From assembly GCF_008831285.2 (NCBI RefSeq), contig NC_045140.1, positions 17,420,370-17,484,369 of the forward strand: a stretch of DNA of 64,000 nt. The letters are read 5' to 3'. A program made the translations under genes and the position numbers. The notes under the pieces are model-generated. The model saw only the letters and a program-made list of their open reading frames with translations. It was not told the DNA's origin and did no database searches. Positions 1 through 12,186 of this stretch are shown piece by piece. The DNA comes from Nymphaea colorata (lineage: Eukaryota; Streptophyta; Magnoliopsida; Nymphaeales; Nymphaeaceae). Numbering within the stretch: the stretch's first letter is position 1; every line of letters starts with the position of its first letter.

Positions 1-3000
1 TTTTCACAAAACATCTCAAAGCATTCCGATCCTTTACAGCCTGAAGGCCATTGTTATTTAGGCATAGGGCATCTAGACACTGTGGGATGCAAGATATTGC
101 TTCTGCAGAGCAAAGTACACCACCCATAATAGCATCCAGAAAAGCACAAGGCAGATCAGCAGAATCTAGGACAGAAAAATAGGTGGGATCCTTGTGAATG
201 AGATCACTCATGACAGTGGCAGCAAGAGAAAATACACCACCACCAAAATCTTTTGCTCTTCTGAAAATAATGCACAGACATTCTGGTAGTAAACTCTCCT
301 CTGAGCCATAAATACGAGCAGTGCTACCAGGAGCATAAGTGCCAAGGGATATTGCACGAAGTAATGCCTTCATAAGCAGTCGGCGGTGGTAGGACACCAA
401 TGACTCTGAGTAAAGAGGCCGAACTTCAAGCTCACTAGAAGTGTCAACAACAGCTTTACCTTTCATATTACTGCCATGGTCATCCTCATTTTTCTTTGAA
501 CCCTTCTCCACATAGGACACTTCTATTTTCAGCCGTGCAATCGTGTCACCCAAGCCCCCTAAGTCCCTGAATAGTGTCGCAGCAGGATTGCTGTAGTCCA
601 TAAATGCCTCCAGAATATGAACTGCTGTGCTCACTAAATGTAAATGCTGAGGATTGATGTCTTTAAGCAATGGAAGAAGAGTGGGTATAAAACCAGCTTC
701 ACGTAGAGCAGAGCAACCTGAGGATGATGATACCAAAACAGTGACAAGAGACAAGAGGGCTTCGGCAAAAACAACAGACCATTTTGAAGACCCAGTCGTA
801 ATGGAATCAACAGCCTTTTGCATAAGACTTGGTAAGATTCCTCGATGCCCCCCAGATGTCACAACACTTAAAACTGTTGGCTGGCGAGACCTGTCCTGGC
901 AAAGAGCCACCAAAGACAAAATAGCCAGAATACGAATTTTTTCAGGAACTAGGTCTTCATAACTCAGTAAAGTGACTAGTTCATTAACAAATTCAGGCTC
1001 ATTGCTAAAGAATGCAGTTAGGTCATCAGCATCATTGCTAGCTTGAACAAGCACCACAAACGCATATAGACGAATGCAGATGTACTGCTGACGAGAAGCC
1101 AATGAACCAAATGACCTTGCAAAACGCAATCTCGTCAAGAGCGAAAATCGTAACCGTGGTGGTACTTTATATTCCATGACTAGCTTGTTTAGAAGATCCA
1201 GATCACTCACATGGTGGGAGCCAATGTCTGGCAAGTGAATCACCTGCAGACCTTCTCTCCTCTCTTCTTTACCACCAGTCTCATCAAGTGAGCCACTCGA
1301 TTCATAAAACTCAAAATGAAGAGTAGAGCCTAACTGGTGAGCCACAGAGTCGAATCCATTCTCAGTGGCACATGCAATCAACCCAAGGCCTTCTTCCTTA
1401 CTACCCCATCCTTGTGAGAATGCAAAAAGTCTTGAATTCAAGGTAGGGTCTCTGATAGAACACTTTCCAATTGTTTTCTTTAAAAATGCAGCAAATGTCT
1501 GCAAGCTGGCTTCCACAATATCTGCATCCGTGCAAGCGAGAAGAGAAGAAAGATGTTGCTGCGATTGAGATATAGTGAAACCATAAGAAGATAGCTCAAT
1601 ACATGTAAATTCCCAAACAGCAGCAAAAAAGAGGATGTGCCGATAACATGATGTTGTCCACCTCCAAATAACCTTAGTTTTAAACGAATGAGGAATTAAA
1701 CTACATCACCCCATAAAGATAGCAGGTACCACTGCGATCAGGAAAAGTCCCAGCATAAATTGTTTACAGTCAAGCTCAAACAAACATTCTTGGCTTGAAA
1801 ATGGTTCATGCATATCTACTTCCAGTTGCTAACACTACAAACACGGGATCACCAAAGTTGCAATCTCAATGCTATTCAAGAGAAAATCTAAAACCTCATA
1901 ACATCATTTTTACTCAGATTATTTATCATATTTTTTCATTTGCTTAAACCCATACTTCATAGTTCATACTCATTAAAACCCACACTTCAGTGTGACCACA
2001 AACTAGAGTTTCAGCGACAACATATCTAGCAGTTCTTACTTCACCAATTCAACTCAGAGCATCTTGGCAGCAAAGTGATCAAGAAGACCAGCTTCAATTA
2101 GCAAGGTAGGTTGCTTTTCCATTAACTGCCCAAACTTATCTAACCAATGATTTCTTCACCATCCAAACTCGCAATACACTTAATAATTTCTTGTTCTCCT
2201 TTAATAGGGCCAAAAATTTCAGCTGAGCTTCCAAATTCGGAAGTAAACAAGGTTAGCAACACAGTCAGCCCTGCTTGTTTTCTATATGAATTTGACTACT
2301 TTTCTTTTGTTTTGTATTATCCTAAACAGATGCAAGCATTATGATAAAAGATTTCCTTGGGGAATCTCATGAAGCATTATTCAGCTGAAACATGGCAAAA
2401 AAGTGCATAGAAAAGGTTCCTCGTGTACCTCTAGAAGATTGCCTATTATTCACCTGATGTAAAGGAAAACAGTCACCCCAGGCACCTCTAAAAAGCTGCA
2501 AAAGCTATGCAATAGTAGAGAAAAAAAAATCATGAAATCAGAGAAAGAAAATGAAACCAAAAAAAATAACCCACTAGAAAAGGAACTATCTCAAAAGAAG
2601 GTTTTCTGGCATTTCAGACCTAGATAACCTTAGTCTACAACCTGAGATAATTTCTCCATGACTTCCCAAGATAGTGTTGAACAGGCAGACCAGCAGTTAG
2701 GTGGAGCCACATATATCATTTTGACACACTCATAGGCCATAGCATTCAACGAAGTATGTTCACTTTAGTTCAAGGGTATCAATGATGCCCTCAACAGCAT
2801 AAGGTCTAGGTACAAGCCTTCTTTTATCATGTGCTAGAAAGGAAAAAAATTGCCAAAATGAAGAGAACAAATAAGTTAGCTGACAAAATCTTTGCAGGCA
2901 ATAGAACTTGCAGCTTTTAATTATGTGCAGTTCTTGTTAAGTACTGAAACAAATTTCTAGGGGCACTGGAGAACTGGTTCAAGAACAGGATAAGCACTTT

Positions 3001-3119
3001 GGCTAATATCTAATTTGATTATGTCTATGTCACATAGGTACAGGTGCGGGTGCCGGTGCGGGTACGGACCATTTTTTTAAAAAACTTGGGTGTGGGGGTA
3101 CGGCCGTACACACACACGC

Positions 3120-3162
<43 letters not shown>

Positions 3163-3979
3163 AAAAAATTTCAAACAGAATAACACATTCAGTATTCACA
3201 CATATATATTCAGCATAGAAGATAGAACAAGGATTAAGAACTAAGAATCACCAAGCAATCAAACAAAAGAGGAAAAAAATGAAGAAAGAATCAGGAAAGA
3301 AGTCAAACAAAGAATCGGGAGAAAATGAAGAGACGTCAAATTGCAACTCCGAATGGAGGGAGATGTCCTCTCTATTCACACTTCTTAAGAATGCATTAAA
3401 CAGAAGTATAGATTTTATGAGAATAACAACTGCATTTAAGATGGACTGATAATCAGAGCTAGACGGGGTCACAAAAGAATCACCAAGCAATCAAACAAAA
3501 GAAGAAAAAAGTGAAGAAAGAATCGGGAAAGAAGTCAAACAAAGAATCGGGAGAAAATGAAGAGACGTCAAATTGCAACTCCGAATGGAGGGAGATGTCC
3601 TCTCTATTCACACTTCTTGAGAATGCATTAAACAGAAGTATAGATTTTATGAGAATAACAAATGCACGTAAGATGGACTGATAATCAGAGCTAGACGGGG
3701 TCTACGCTGCATGTCGCAAATTCTCATATTGTTTCATAATTCACTCAGAAAGGAAAACAGAGGACAAACGAAAGAGCGGAAACATTAAGCCATATCAAGT
3801 ACTACCATTCTTCCTCAGCTACGTGATTCAACAGATGCAAAATAGCCAAAAGTTCCGATGGTACCTGAAACTACATAGGGCAAAACCAATCAGTGCCATT
3901 TTGGGTGACCCATTTGGGCATTCCAAAAAGTGTCGAAGAGCGGCAGAGCGTAAGACAGAGAGAAGGATAATCGCAGGCA

Positions 3980-4026
<47 letters not shown>

Positions 4027-7000
4027 AAGAGAGAGTCTTTGTTCCATGCCCGAGGAGAGGGTGAAGAAGACGGTGCGCTGCTGAGAAGAGAATCATGCAG
4101 TCGCGATGGAAAAAGGAAGAAGCTGAGAAGAGGACAAAGTCACAATCTCGCTTTCGAGTACACCGCCTGCCGTTGCCGTTCGCCGCCTGCCCTCGTCGGT
4201 CTTCGGTGAAGCGTCGTGGGTCTTCCATGAAGTGTGAAGAGGAAGAAGGGTAGTCGACAAAAGTCACAAAACGAAAATAGGGTTTCGAAGATTTTAACGT
4301 GAAAATTGTTAAAAACGATAAAATTTAAAACAGACAAATTTGAACTTGGTCAAAGTTGACCGAGTCCGAAAATGGTCAGAAATGGCCCCAGGAACGTTGA
4401 TCATACCCGGTGTTGTGTTGACCGCACCGGTACCGGTACCCGTGTGACAGAGGATTATGTGCAGTTCTTGTTAAGTACTGAAACAAATTTCTAGGGCACT
4501 GGAGAACTGGTTCAATAACAGTAATAAGCACTTTGGCTAATATCTAATTTGATGCTATTTAGTTCTCATGCTGAGGAAAAAAAAAAACAAAACAAAACAG
4601 TGAATTCAGTTCAGTGAGTCACTCACACAAGCACATAGATCGGGAGTCAATATTGGACTGTTCTGTGGGCATAACTCATCAAGAAGGCACAGATTTGGTG
4701 CTTCATGCAGTAGTAAAGCTCTTGGAAAATGTATAATAATGCCAACTTTATATTAAACTACAAATACATACATAGTCAACAACTCAAGATAGTACATGCA
4801 TAAAGATAATCCCTTAGCAAGTTTATCCCAATTACATGACAAACCTTTTATGAATTCTAGCCCTGTCACCAAAATCCTCTCACACGATCACACCACTATG
4901 ATCTTAATTCACACTTCATATAGCTCCATTCCTTATACCAGTGTTGTATGTAACATACTGTATCATAAGGTGTGTAGCATAAATATGGAAAAAGGTCAAA
5001 AAGCTTTGTAACTAGTTACAAATATGTCATTTAAGTGTATCAATGGTACTGTACAATAGATGTAACCTCGTATCATACAATGTATGCATTACAGCAGATC
5101 ATATCATATAATACAAACCCAGCAGAAAAGAAAAGGGGTATGCATAGTTCTAAACCCCTCTTTTTAGAACTTAGGGTCTTTTTTAAATTTAGGTTTAGAA
5201 ACCCCATTGCATAACTTCCACACCCTTAGGAGTTGTGTCTGAGGGAGCGTTGGCATCTCTGGGGAAAAAAGTGTCAATTTAAGGCTTAATTCAGCCTCCA
5301 AATATGCTTAAGCTGGTAACTCCAGAAGCAACAGACGAATCTGCAAGGTTTAGGGTCTTTAGGCAAGGTTTTCAATTCATTGCAAACATTTTATGTGGTA
5401 GTTTTATGTGTATGACAGAATGACAAATAAATAACCTAAAGAACATACTAAACAGAAAACAGCAGTTAAAATTAAAAGTGCATTATACTGGACTAAAAGT
5501 CAGTAGACATACCAAACAACAAAAAATAGTTCATAAAACACTATTTATTAGAGAGAACATAAACCAGGCCAGGTTTCACATACTTCATAAGAACTGTAGA
5601 AGTGCTTATTCGTGCAGTTCTCCAATACAATCCTTACTACATGAAGAATTTGAAGCACTGCCTCCCTAGGAAAAGGAGGATCTTCACCCATAAAATTATC
5701 CTCCAACTGCAAATCTTTCCTTGTTTTTACATGCTTCTCAAAAAACGAGTCAAAATGATTGAAGAGGTCGACCCAGTGGTGAAAATCCCCCTGCAGGGTT
5801 TTAACAAATAAGACAAATCAAGTCAAAGTCTACAGCAGAATGTGAATAAAGACTGTAGCATACCAAATACATACCTTATCGAACTCCCAATTAAATCCTC
5901 TCAAAGGCTGCTCAATATCCTCAAGGGGAACAGAAATAACATTATTGATAAAGGCTCTGATTTTAGGCGGCTGAATGGCAAACAATTATATGTATGTTAG
6001 ACAAAACTGGTAAATAGTAAAAATCTACATATATAAAAATCTTCTTCTGCCAAATATTTATGTAATTTTCTAAACAAGCAAAGTTGAAGCAATTTAGAGC
6101 AATGGAAAACACAGGGAGATAAAACATAATGGGCTAGAAAGTTTGTACTCCTAGGAAATCTCCCCAAAAAATTGTAAAGCACATCAGTGACATGATATTT
6201 CCAAAACAAGCAATAAATTAAATGACAAAAATGGACAAAAGAAGGTTGCATTTCTAAGAAATATACAACCAGAAAGAAACCGTACGGACATAAATATGTA
6301 CCATGTAAGTATAAATGCTACAAATAATACGAAGGCCTAGCACCAAATAAACTTCTTCTATCATCTCCTCCAATGAACACAACTGATAAGTGCAAGCTAC
6401 TAGTTCATCTAGCAGTTAAGACTTAAGAGTTGCTTTCAGACCCAACATGTTAGACAAAATAGGATAGATGATCACATATGTTAGGATTAGAAATACAAGA
6501 ACAGAAGAGAACATAGAATTATTGTAGTCAATAGTCGGCTAGCTGCTTTGTGGGCCTTGCTAAAGAATGTGAATGTCAGAAGCAGCTTGTTCAACAGGAC
6601 ATCATCAGAATCGGGTACCAAGGCCAGTGGTCATTCACCTATGCCAGGTTATGAGAACATGAGCTTTAACATGCTCACATTGGGTTGGGGGGAAAAACCA
6701 TGTGTGCGTTTCTAATCAAACCTAAAGACTTTAAAATTTAAATAACAGGTGGTATGGACCGGGTTATAGACAATATTTGTTAAACCATCATCCTCCTTGA
6801 ACTTATTAATGGGGGAAAAAGCAAAACTTTCTGAAGGATTTATACTTTTGGAAAAGTGATCACGAGGGCATGCAGGATTCACAATCGAGACACAGAATTA
6901 GAAATGATAACATTATTATCGTGGTGGTAACTCTTTGCAATTTGTAAATGTTCCTCAAACTGAGTCCATCAACTTCTCAAATATGGTTGCCATTCTCAAG

Positions 7001-9452
7001 GCCTCTTTGAGTACAATTACACCGGCGCAATAAGCAAAATTAACAGGTGAGATAAGATTAGCCAATTAAGAATGTGCCAAGCCAAACTCTAACAAATATT
7101 AGAGAAAAATGCAATATATTATCTTCATATCACCACATGTGTGTGCGTGTGTATTACATACAACTTTTGTTCACAAGAAGCAGAAAAGTGAAAGAGTAAC
7201 AATTTCATGAGGCTGCAATTAAAGCTCATAGATATGCATACAACAAGACATCTCTGTGCTAGAACTACCTAGTCAAAACAAGAGCTTCCCTTCATATCCT
7301 TTAAATCAAAACAGCATTGCAGAATATATTACAACATGCAAGCATCTCATAGGCTAATCCAAACAAATCCAGTAACTCAATAGCAAAAATTGTTTACCAT
7401 ACTAAACAGAACAACAATATCCCTTTCGTTTCAGTGCAACCAGCATGGCAACTAAGAAGATTGTGATTTACAGAAAAGGAGCAAGAAAAGGGCATCTTAA
7501 TGCCAAAATAAACCAGAGTAAGCTATCATCACAAGGACAAGAAGGTGAGGTTAACAAGATGAGGAACGTATGGTAACTTTTCCAGTGAAATGTGCAATTG
7601 CAAAAAGCTGAAGGAAGCATATCATGTCTGATGTTAATATCGAGCATGAGAGCAAAGAAACTACCACCAAAATTGAACTCATTAAACTGTACAAATCACA
7701 GTCACAAAAAAACGTTCTTTTTTTCAAAAAAAAATGCGTAAAAACGTGAAAATTAAGTCAGCTAAAAAATGGCAAAAAGCACTGTTTTTTTTAACACCAA
7801 AACAAAACAAAAAAAAACACAAAAACACATGTTTTTTCATTTTTTCTTATTTTAGGCATTTTTCATGTTTTGTAATGTCAGACTGCTTGTTTCCATTTTC
7901 TAATTTTTATTTGTACCTTATCTACTTATTTTTTTATATGGTCTAATTGGTTTCTCATTTATTTTATTTTTCACTCATTTTAGGATTTTTTAAATTTTCT
8001 AAAAATTTCACATATATTTTACGTGTATTATACCTGAGAAAAATTCACCACTTAAAACCCGAAAACGACATTTTTTACTATAGTACAGATAACTAGTTCT
8101 AAACTACTACTTACATCATCATCTATAGTTTTCAGCCTAGCAAGGAAAACATAACTGCAGCTGGCAGGTGAAGGTACAACCCTATTTGCAAAAGGTCCAA
8201 TACAAAAGAAACTTGAAAACATTGTCTAGGAACTACCATGCAACTGGTCCTTCCTTATATAATTACTTCTACATCAACCAATGAGATAATGACATCATCC
8301 AAATACAGAAGAAGACCAGAGAGACATCAAATAGCAAGAAGAGATCAAACCCCTGGCAAAACCTCCTTCCATGTTGTTATCCTTTCATTAAGCAGTATAA
8401 AAACAACAAAGAATAGGGTAGTTTGTATTCGGAACGAGTTATGGATTGAATTTCTATATAAACTTCCACCGAGAGAATTTGCATTTTCATATGCAAAACC
8501 TCCTTCCATGTTGTTATCCTTTCATTAAGCAGTATAAAAACAACAAAGAATAGGGTAGTTTGTATTCGGAACGAGTTATGGATTGAATTTCTATATAAAC
8601 TTCCACCCAGAGAATTTGCATTTTCATATTTAATGTAATAATTCTTTCAAATCAAATGACCAAGGCAAGTGTAAAGAATGAAAATGCACGGACATTGCCC
8701 GCTAGCCGATGCACGTCCACAGCATCAGTTTTCAACTTTCAAGTAAGAACACCATGATCCCCTCAATCCCCAACTGGTACTTTTATCAATAATAACAGGC
8801 AATAGTTGATCGCGCTGTGCTCTACTGCGCCTTTGATCCACTTGCAAATTCGATTGTTCAAACCGGTTTAGGAGCAGTACTAAATTTTAGTAAAAGAAAA
8901 AAATCATAAAAGCCATTAGATATTCTACCAAAGGATCCAATATGGTAGCTTACATATGAAATAAACAGACTAATATTTCACCTCGTTATCGACAGAAAGA
9001 TTGGATGAGCAACGTCCCCGAAAAATGTAATTGACAAAAAGAATAGCGACGGTGGACTTTTCGGGCTCCACCAGGGAAGCCCAAATCATTACACTCCCAC
9101 ACAGAGATCAACACTTGTTACCATTAACCACCTTCTGCATGATCGACGACCCATGCAACTCAATAACAAAGGTAGTGGTACCGGGGTTCTTCACTGTGAT
9201 ATCATAAGCAAACGAATCAATCCGCCAAATAGATGATTGCCGCCCTAATAATCGGCTCGATAAACCAAAACTCAACCGATTATAATCGAAGGAACACCGA
9301 ATTTCAATCGTCAATCGGTCCAAACCCCGCGAAAGAAAATGAACAACGTCAATAGCTAAGATAGAAAAATGCGCAAACCCAACATTAACAATTTAGGGTT
9401 TTCGGGATTCTCGGCGTACCACTTCAAGAACCCTCCTCCGTTTCAGCTTCAT
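1..9452 (-). CDS. UPL1/UPL2-like HECT E3 ubiquitin-protein ligase, copy A (N-terminal part, partial)
   Basis: This is the start of a giant HECT-type ubiquitin ligase of the plant UPL1/UPL2 family, whose members attach ubiquitin to substrates through a C-terminal HECT domain. Only about the first 630 residues are in the window. Exons read on the minus strand: 9423-9452 (MKLKRRRVLE), 5875-5970 (PPKIRAFINNV..WEFDK), 5584-5790 (GDFHHWVDLFNHFDSFFEKH..) and 1-1558 (QHLSSLLACTDADIV.., running off the left edge). All junctions are GT-AG and keep frame: 30, 96 and 207 nt, all phase 0. Exon 4 covers the DUF908/DUF913 armadillo-like region, recognisable by SRLFAFSQGWGSKEEGLGL, VTSGGHRGI and the NPQHLHLVSTAVHILE type of motif. 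No stop or frameshift was seen. At each site where copy B is broken, copy A has the family-like reading, so A is the probable functional gene. UPL1 and UPL2 are very similar and I cannot choose between them. UBA, UIM and HECT domains would lie left of the window. Confidence 0.9.
1559..3016 (-). other. UPL copy A intron 3, distal part (no gene)
   Basis: This is intronic sequence between coding exons 3 and 4 of the UPL gene. It is nearly identical to 15079-16650 of copy B, which shows that the two copies arose by duplication of genomic DNA and not through an mRNA. Copy B carries about 140 bp near 16352-16490 that copy A lacks. No coding potential was recognised. Just left of the transposon is one member of a roughly 110 bp direct duplication (starting ATGTGCAGTTCTTGTTAAG); the other member lies right of the element. 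Confidence 0.6.
3025..4452. mobile_element. Non-autonomous TIR DNA transposon (8-bp target duplication, hAT-like) in UPL intron 3
   Basis: The ends are inverted repeats: the left begins CTATGTCACATAGGTACAGG and the reverse complement of the right end begins CTCTGTCACACGGGTACCGG. The 8-bp sequence GATTATGT occurs on both sides (3017-3024 and 4453-4460). Copy B has the empty site with a single GATTATGT near 16655, so the insertion came after the duplication. No transposase was recognised in 1.43 kb. Inside are a TA run (3120-3159), a CA/GA run (3981-4032) and a 233-bp tandem duplication. An 8-bp duplication fits hAT; MULEs usually make 9 bp. Superfamily assignment is an inference. Confidence 0.8.
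3245..3702. repeat. 233-bp tandem duplication inside the TIR transposon
   Basis: Two adjacent copies of a unit that begins GAATCACCAAGCAATCAAAC, at 3245 and 3478, differ at only a few positions. The repeat lies wholly inside the transposon and accounts for the apparent reading frames there. Confidence 0.85.
4461..5583 (-). other. UPL copy A intron 3, proximal part (no gene)
   Basis: Continuation of the intron right of the transposon. Positions 4461-4824 match copy B at about 16663-17018; beyond 4824 the homology stops because copy B carries a large deletion. No gene or repeat family was recognised. Confidence 0.5.
7690..8060 (+). repeat. AT-rich dispersed repeat, copy 1
   Basis: An AT-rich block that begins near AGTCACAAAAAA and contains the landmark ATGTCAGACTGCTTGTTTCC. 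A diverged copy in the opposite orientation lies at about 20125-20515, in the last intron of the thiolase gene. No terminal repeats are clear, so it may be a decayed MITE or another low-complexity element. Confidence 0.5.
8356..8630. repeat. 137-bp tandem duplication in UPL intron 1
   Basis: Two head-to-tail copies of a 137-bp unit beginning GCAAAACCTCCTTCCATGTT start at 8356 and 8493. They are almost identical, so the duplication is recent. There is no coding content. Confidence 0.85.
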
Positions 9453-9800
9453 ATTGAATTACCGGCCCGTTCGGATCACCGGCCACGCCCACGAACGCAA
9501 CTACGCATCCGACCGATTTCCGGCCAGACAACGAGAGGCCTCTCGAAAAACAACCTATTCTGGGCGGATGACGGATCGGAAATCCCTCCGGCGATCGAAA
9601 ACTAAAGGAAACGCAGAGGACGTAGTCAAGAAGAGTTCTTTCCTTCGCCAGAACGAACCGTAAGATGAGAGAGAGAGAGAGAGATGGGGAGTGGCTCTTC
9701 CTCTCGCCCGGACACACACAAATAAAAAAGAGGAAGAAGAATCCTTTTTTTCCTTGGAAGGAAATGAGTGAAATCTTTTGCCTTCAACACTTCTTTATAA
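9453..9800 (-). promoter_or_regulatory. Promoter and 5' UTR of UPL copy A
   Basis: On the minus strand a TATAAAG box lies at 9793-9799. Transcription should then start near 9765, leaving a 5' UTR of about 310 nt before the ATG at 9452. The UTR contains a GA/CT microsatellite near 9665-9685 and a 10-codon upstream ORF at 9476-9508 (ATG to TGA) that ends before the main start. The same block is conserved in copy B at 17440-17800, with the box changed to TATAAGG. The TSS is inferred only from TATA spacing. Confidence 0.5.
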
Positions 9801-10703
9801 CCAGAGAGAGCGAGAGAGGCTCAGAGTAAAAGAGCGTCAGTGCTCCTCACATATTCTCTAATACTTTATTAGTAAATGTTTTCTTTTCATTATCAAAATT
9901 AAATTTTGTAACAGAAACAGAGATAAGGATGCTAACAAATACTGACTCAATTCCTAAAACAATCCAACTTTTTCTTTTTTTAATTTTACATATTTTGGTG
10001 TTGCTTTCAAATTTTATTTAAATTTCATTGCATTTTCACCATGCAATATTGCTTCTATAAGGAAAAATAATATCAAAAAATTACTACAAATTATGACACA
10101 GTGAATCTGACATTTCTCCCATTAGTTCGCTGATATTTCATTTCAATTAACATGTTTTGATTGGAATAATGTTAATAAAAATGTCGTGTTTTCTTTATTG
10201 GAATCTTAGTCGATTGTGGACATTCGAATGTGAAGCTCCCCCCGTATTATTATTTATTACTTCTCCAGCAAGCAAAGCTTCTTCGTTTTTTTGGAAAAAT
10301 ACTGACGTGTATATACGCTTAAGTTTTTGAATATTGCAATTCCCTGTTACTTTAATAACTGTTTGCCCAAAATAGCACCTGCACTCAAGTTTGTTCCTTA
10401 TATTGAATAAAATTAGTATCATTATTAATGGTCAAGAGTATAGTGGAATACTTCGGTTTGCAATTTTCCCATTTTTATTCAACAATCAAATGGTGCATGA
10501 AAGTTCTATAGATATAACAAAAAAAAAAATGTTTTGTTAATCGAAAAGTTTTAGGATATTATGGACTTCCCAGTGTAAAACTTGGTCCGATCCGATACAT
10601 GCGTATTAGATCTGAGATACATGTGGTTTGGACCATAATCCATTAGATTAGAAGAGAAGGGAACCAAAGCAGAAAGGGAAACACAAAGTCATTCAATCTA
10701 TAA
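9663..10703. repeat. Inverted repeat, left arm (contains the UPL copy A promoter)
   Basis: This arm is the near-perfect reverse complement of 11005-12042. It starts inside the GA microsatellite of the UPL 5' UTR, includes the TATA box at 9793-9799 and extends about 0.9 kb upstream. The two arms end at the same landmarks: the GA/CT run outside and TTCAATCTATA inside. A 75-residue frame present in both arms (10195-10422 minus and 11287-11514 plus) is a by-product of the repeat and resembles no protein I know. Confidence 0.85.
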
Positions 10704-11004
10704 ATACCAATGTGAACTCAAAAGCTGATATTTATTAAAATACCAATGTGAAATTGTGAATTTTTTTTGATAAATCAGCCCTCGTCCATTAAAAGATGCA
10801 TTGCCTGAACTGGAGTAGGAAAAGCACCCCATTATGAGACTTGTGACCAGTGGCTTCACAAGTTAAAGAGGAAGCAATGTGGCCTTTTACTATAAGATCG
10901 ATAGCTAAAGTACTTTCGTAACAAGACTCAGACCTAACTTTAGCCATTAGAAAGGAAAACCAGCAAAAAGAAGGAACCAAAAAACTAGCATCGGTTGGTT
11001 CCTT
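10704..11004. other. Spacer between the inverted repeat arms
   Basis: About 300 bp of unique sequence would form the loop if the arms were transcribed together. It holds a short internal duplication (AATACCAATGTGAA twice near 10704-10755). A 63-residue minus frame (10789-10980) was not recognised. The spacer has no counterpart in copy B. Confidence 0.5.
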
Positions 11005-12042
11005 TTATAGATTGAATGACTTTGTGTTTCCCTTTTGAAACAACCCTTTTCTGCTTTGGTTCCCTTCTCTTCTAATCTAATGGATTATGGTCCAAACCAC
11101 ATGTATCTCAGATCTAATACGCATGTATCGGATCGGACCAAGTTTTACACTGGGAAGTCCATAATATCCTAAAACTTTTCGATTAACAAAACATTTTATT
11201 TTTGTTATATCTATAGAACTTTCATGCACCGTTTGATTGTTGAATAAAAATGGGAAAATTGCAAACCGTACTCTTGACCATTAATAATGATACTAATTTT
11301 ATTCAATATAAGGAACAAACTTGAGTGCAGGTGCTATTTTGGGCAAACAGTTATTAAAGTAACAGGGAATTGCAATATTCAAAAACTTAAGTGTATATAC
11401 ACGTCAGTATTTTTCCAAAAAAACGAAGAAGCTTTGCTTGCTGGAGAAGTAATAAATAATAATAGGGGGGCAGCTTCACATTCGAATGTCCACAATCGAC
11501 TAAGATTCCAATAAAGAAAACATGACATTTTTTCTTAACATCATTCCAATCAAAACATGTTAATTGAAATGAAATATCAGCGAAGTAATAGGACAAATGT
11601 CAGATTCACTGTGTCATAATTTGTAGTAATTTTTTGATATTATTTTTCCTTATAGAAGCAATATTGCATGGTGAAAATGCAATGAAATTTAAATAAAATT
11701 TGAAAGCAACACCAAAATATGTAAAATTAAAAAAAGAAAAAGTTGGATTGTTTTAGGAATTGAGTCAGTATTTGTTAGCATCCTTATCTCTGTTTCTGTT
11801 ACAAAATTTAATTTTGATAATGAAAAGAAAACATTTACTAATAAAGTATTAGAGAATATGTGAGGAGCACTGACGCTCTTTTACTCTGAGCCTCTCTCGC
11901 TCTCTCTGGTTATAAAGAAGTGTTGAAGGCAAAAGATTTCACTCATTTCCTTCCAAGGAAAAAAAGGATTCTTCTTCCTCTTTTTTATTGTGTGTGTCCG
12001 GGCGAGAAGAAGAGCCACTCCCCATCTCTCTCTCTCTCATAA
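11005..12042. repeat. Inverted repeat, right arm (inverted second copy of the UPL promoter)
   Basis: Reverse complement of the left arm. It carries a second UPL-type promoter facing the plus strand (TTATAAAG near 11911-11918) and ends in the CT microsatellite CATCTCTCTCTCTCTCAT at 12042. A 14-bp insertion (about 11036-11049) is the clearest difference from the left arm. The high identity implies a recent event or gene conversion between the arms. Confidence 0.85.
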
Positions 12043-12186
12043 AAATGACAATTAGTTAAATTGACATGTGGCACTACTGAATCGACCACCCAATTGGAGA
12101 TCCGAGTTAAATATAAAATAACATTAGATAAGTTTAATTATTAGTTATAAAACATGTTTGAATTAATTTTTTATTCCATGTCGTAC

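Larger units (their letters stand above)
5971..9422 (-). other. UPL copy A intron 1 (no gene)
   Basis: This 3.45 kb first intron separates the 10-codon first exon from the rest of the gene. It holds an AT-rich dispersed repeat (7690-8060) and a 137-bp tandem duplication (8356-8630). From 9049 to its end it is again homologous to copy B. No coding exon was recognised. Confidence 0.55.

Noticed and set aside
9424-9717. 97-residue minus frame over the UPL 5' UTR, conserved in copy B (17411-17704)
   Set aside because: It starts at GTG, has no ATG, and overlaps the real UPL start in another frame. Its conservation is explained by the recent duplication.
10195-10422. 75-residue frame present in both inverted-repeat arms
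   Set aside because: The two copies are identical only because the DNA is repeated; the composition is AT-driven and there is no recognisable domain.
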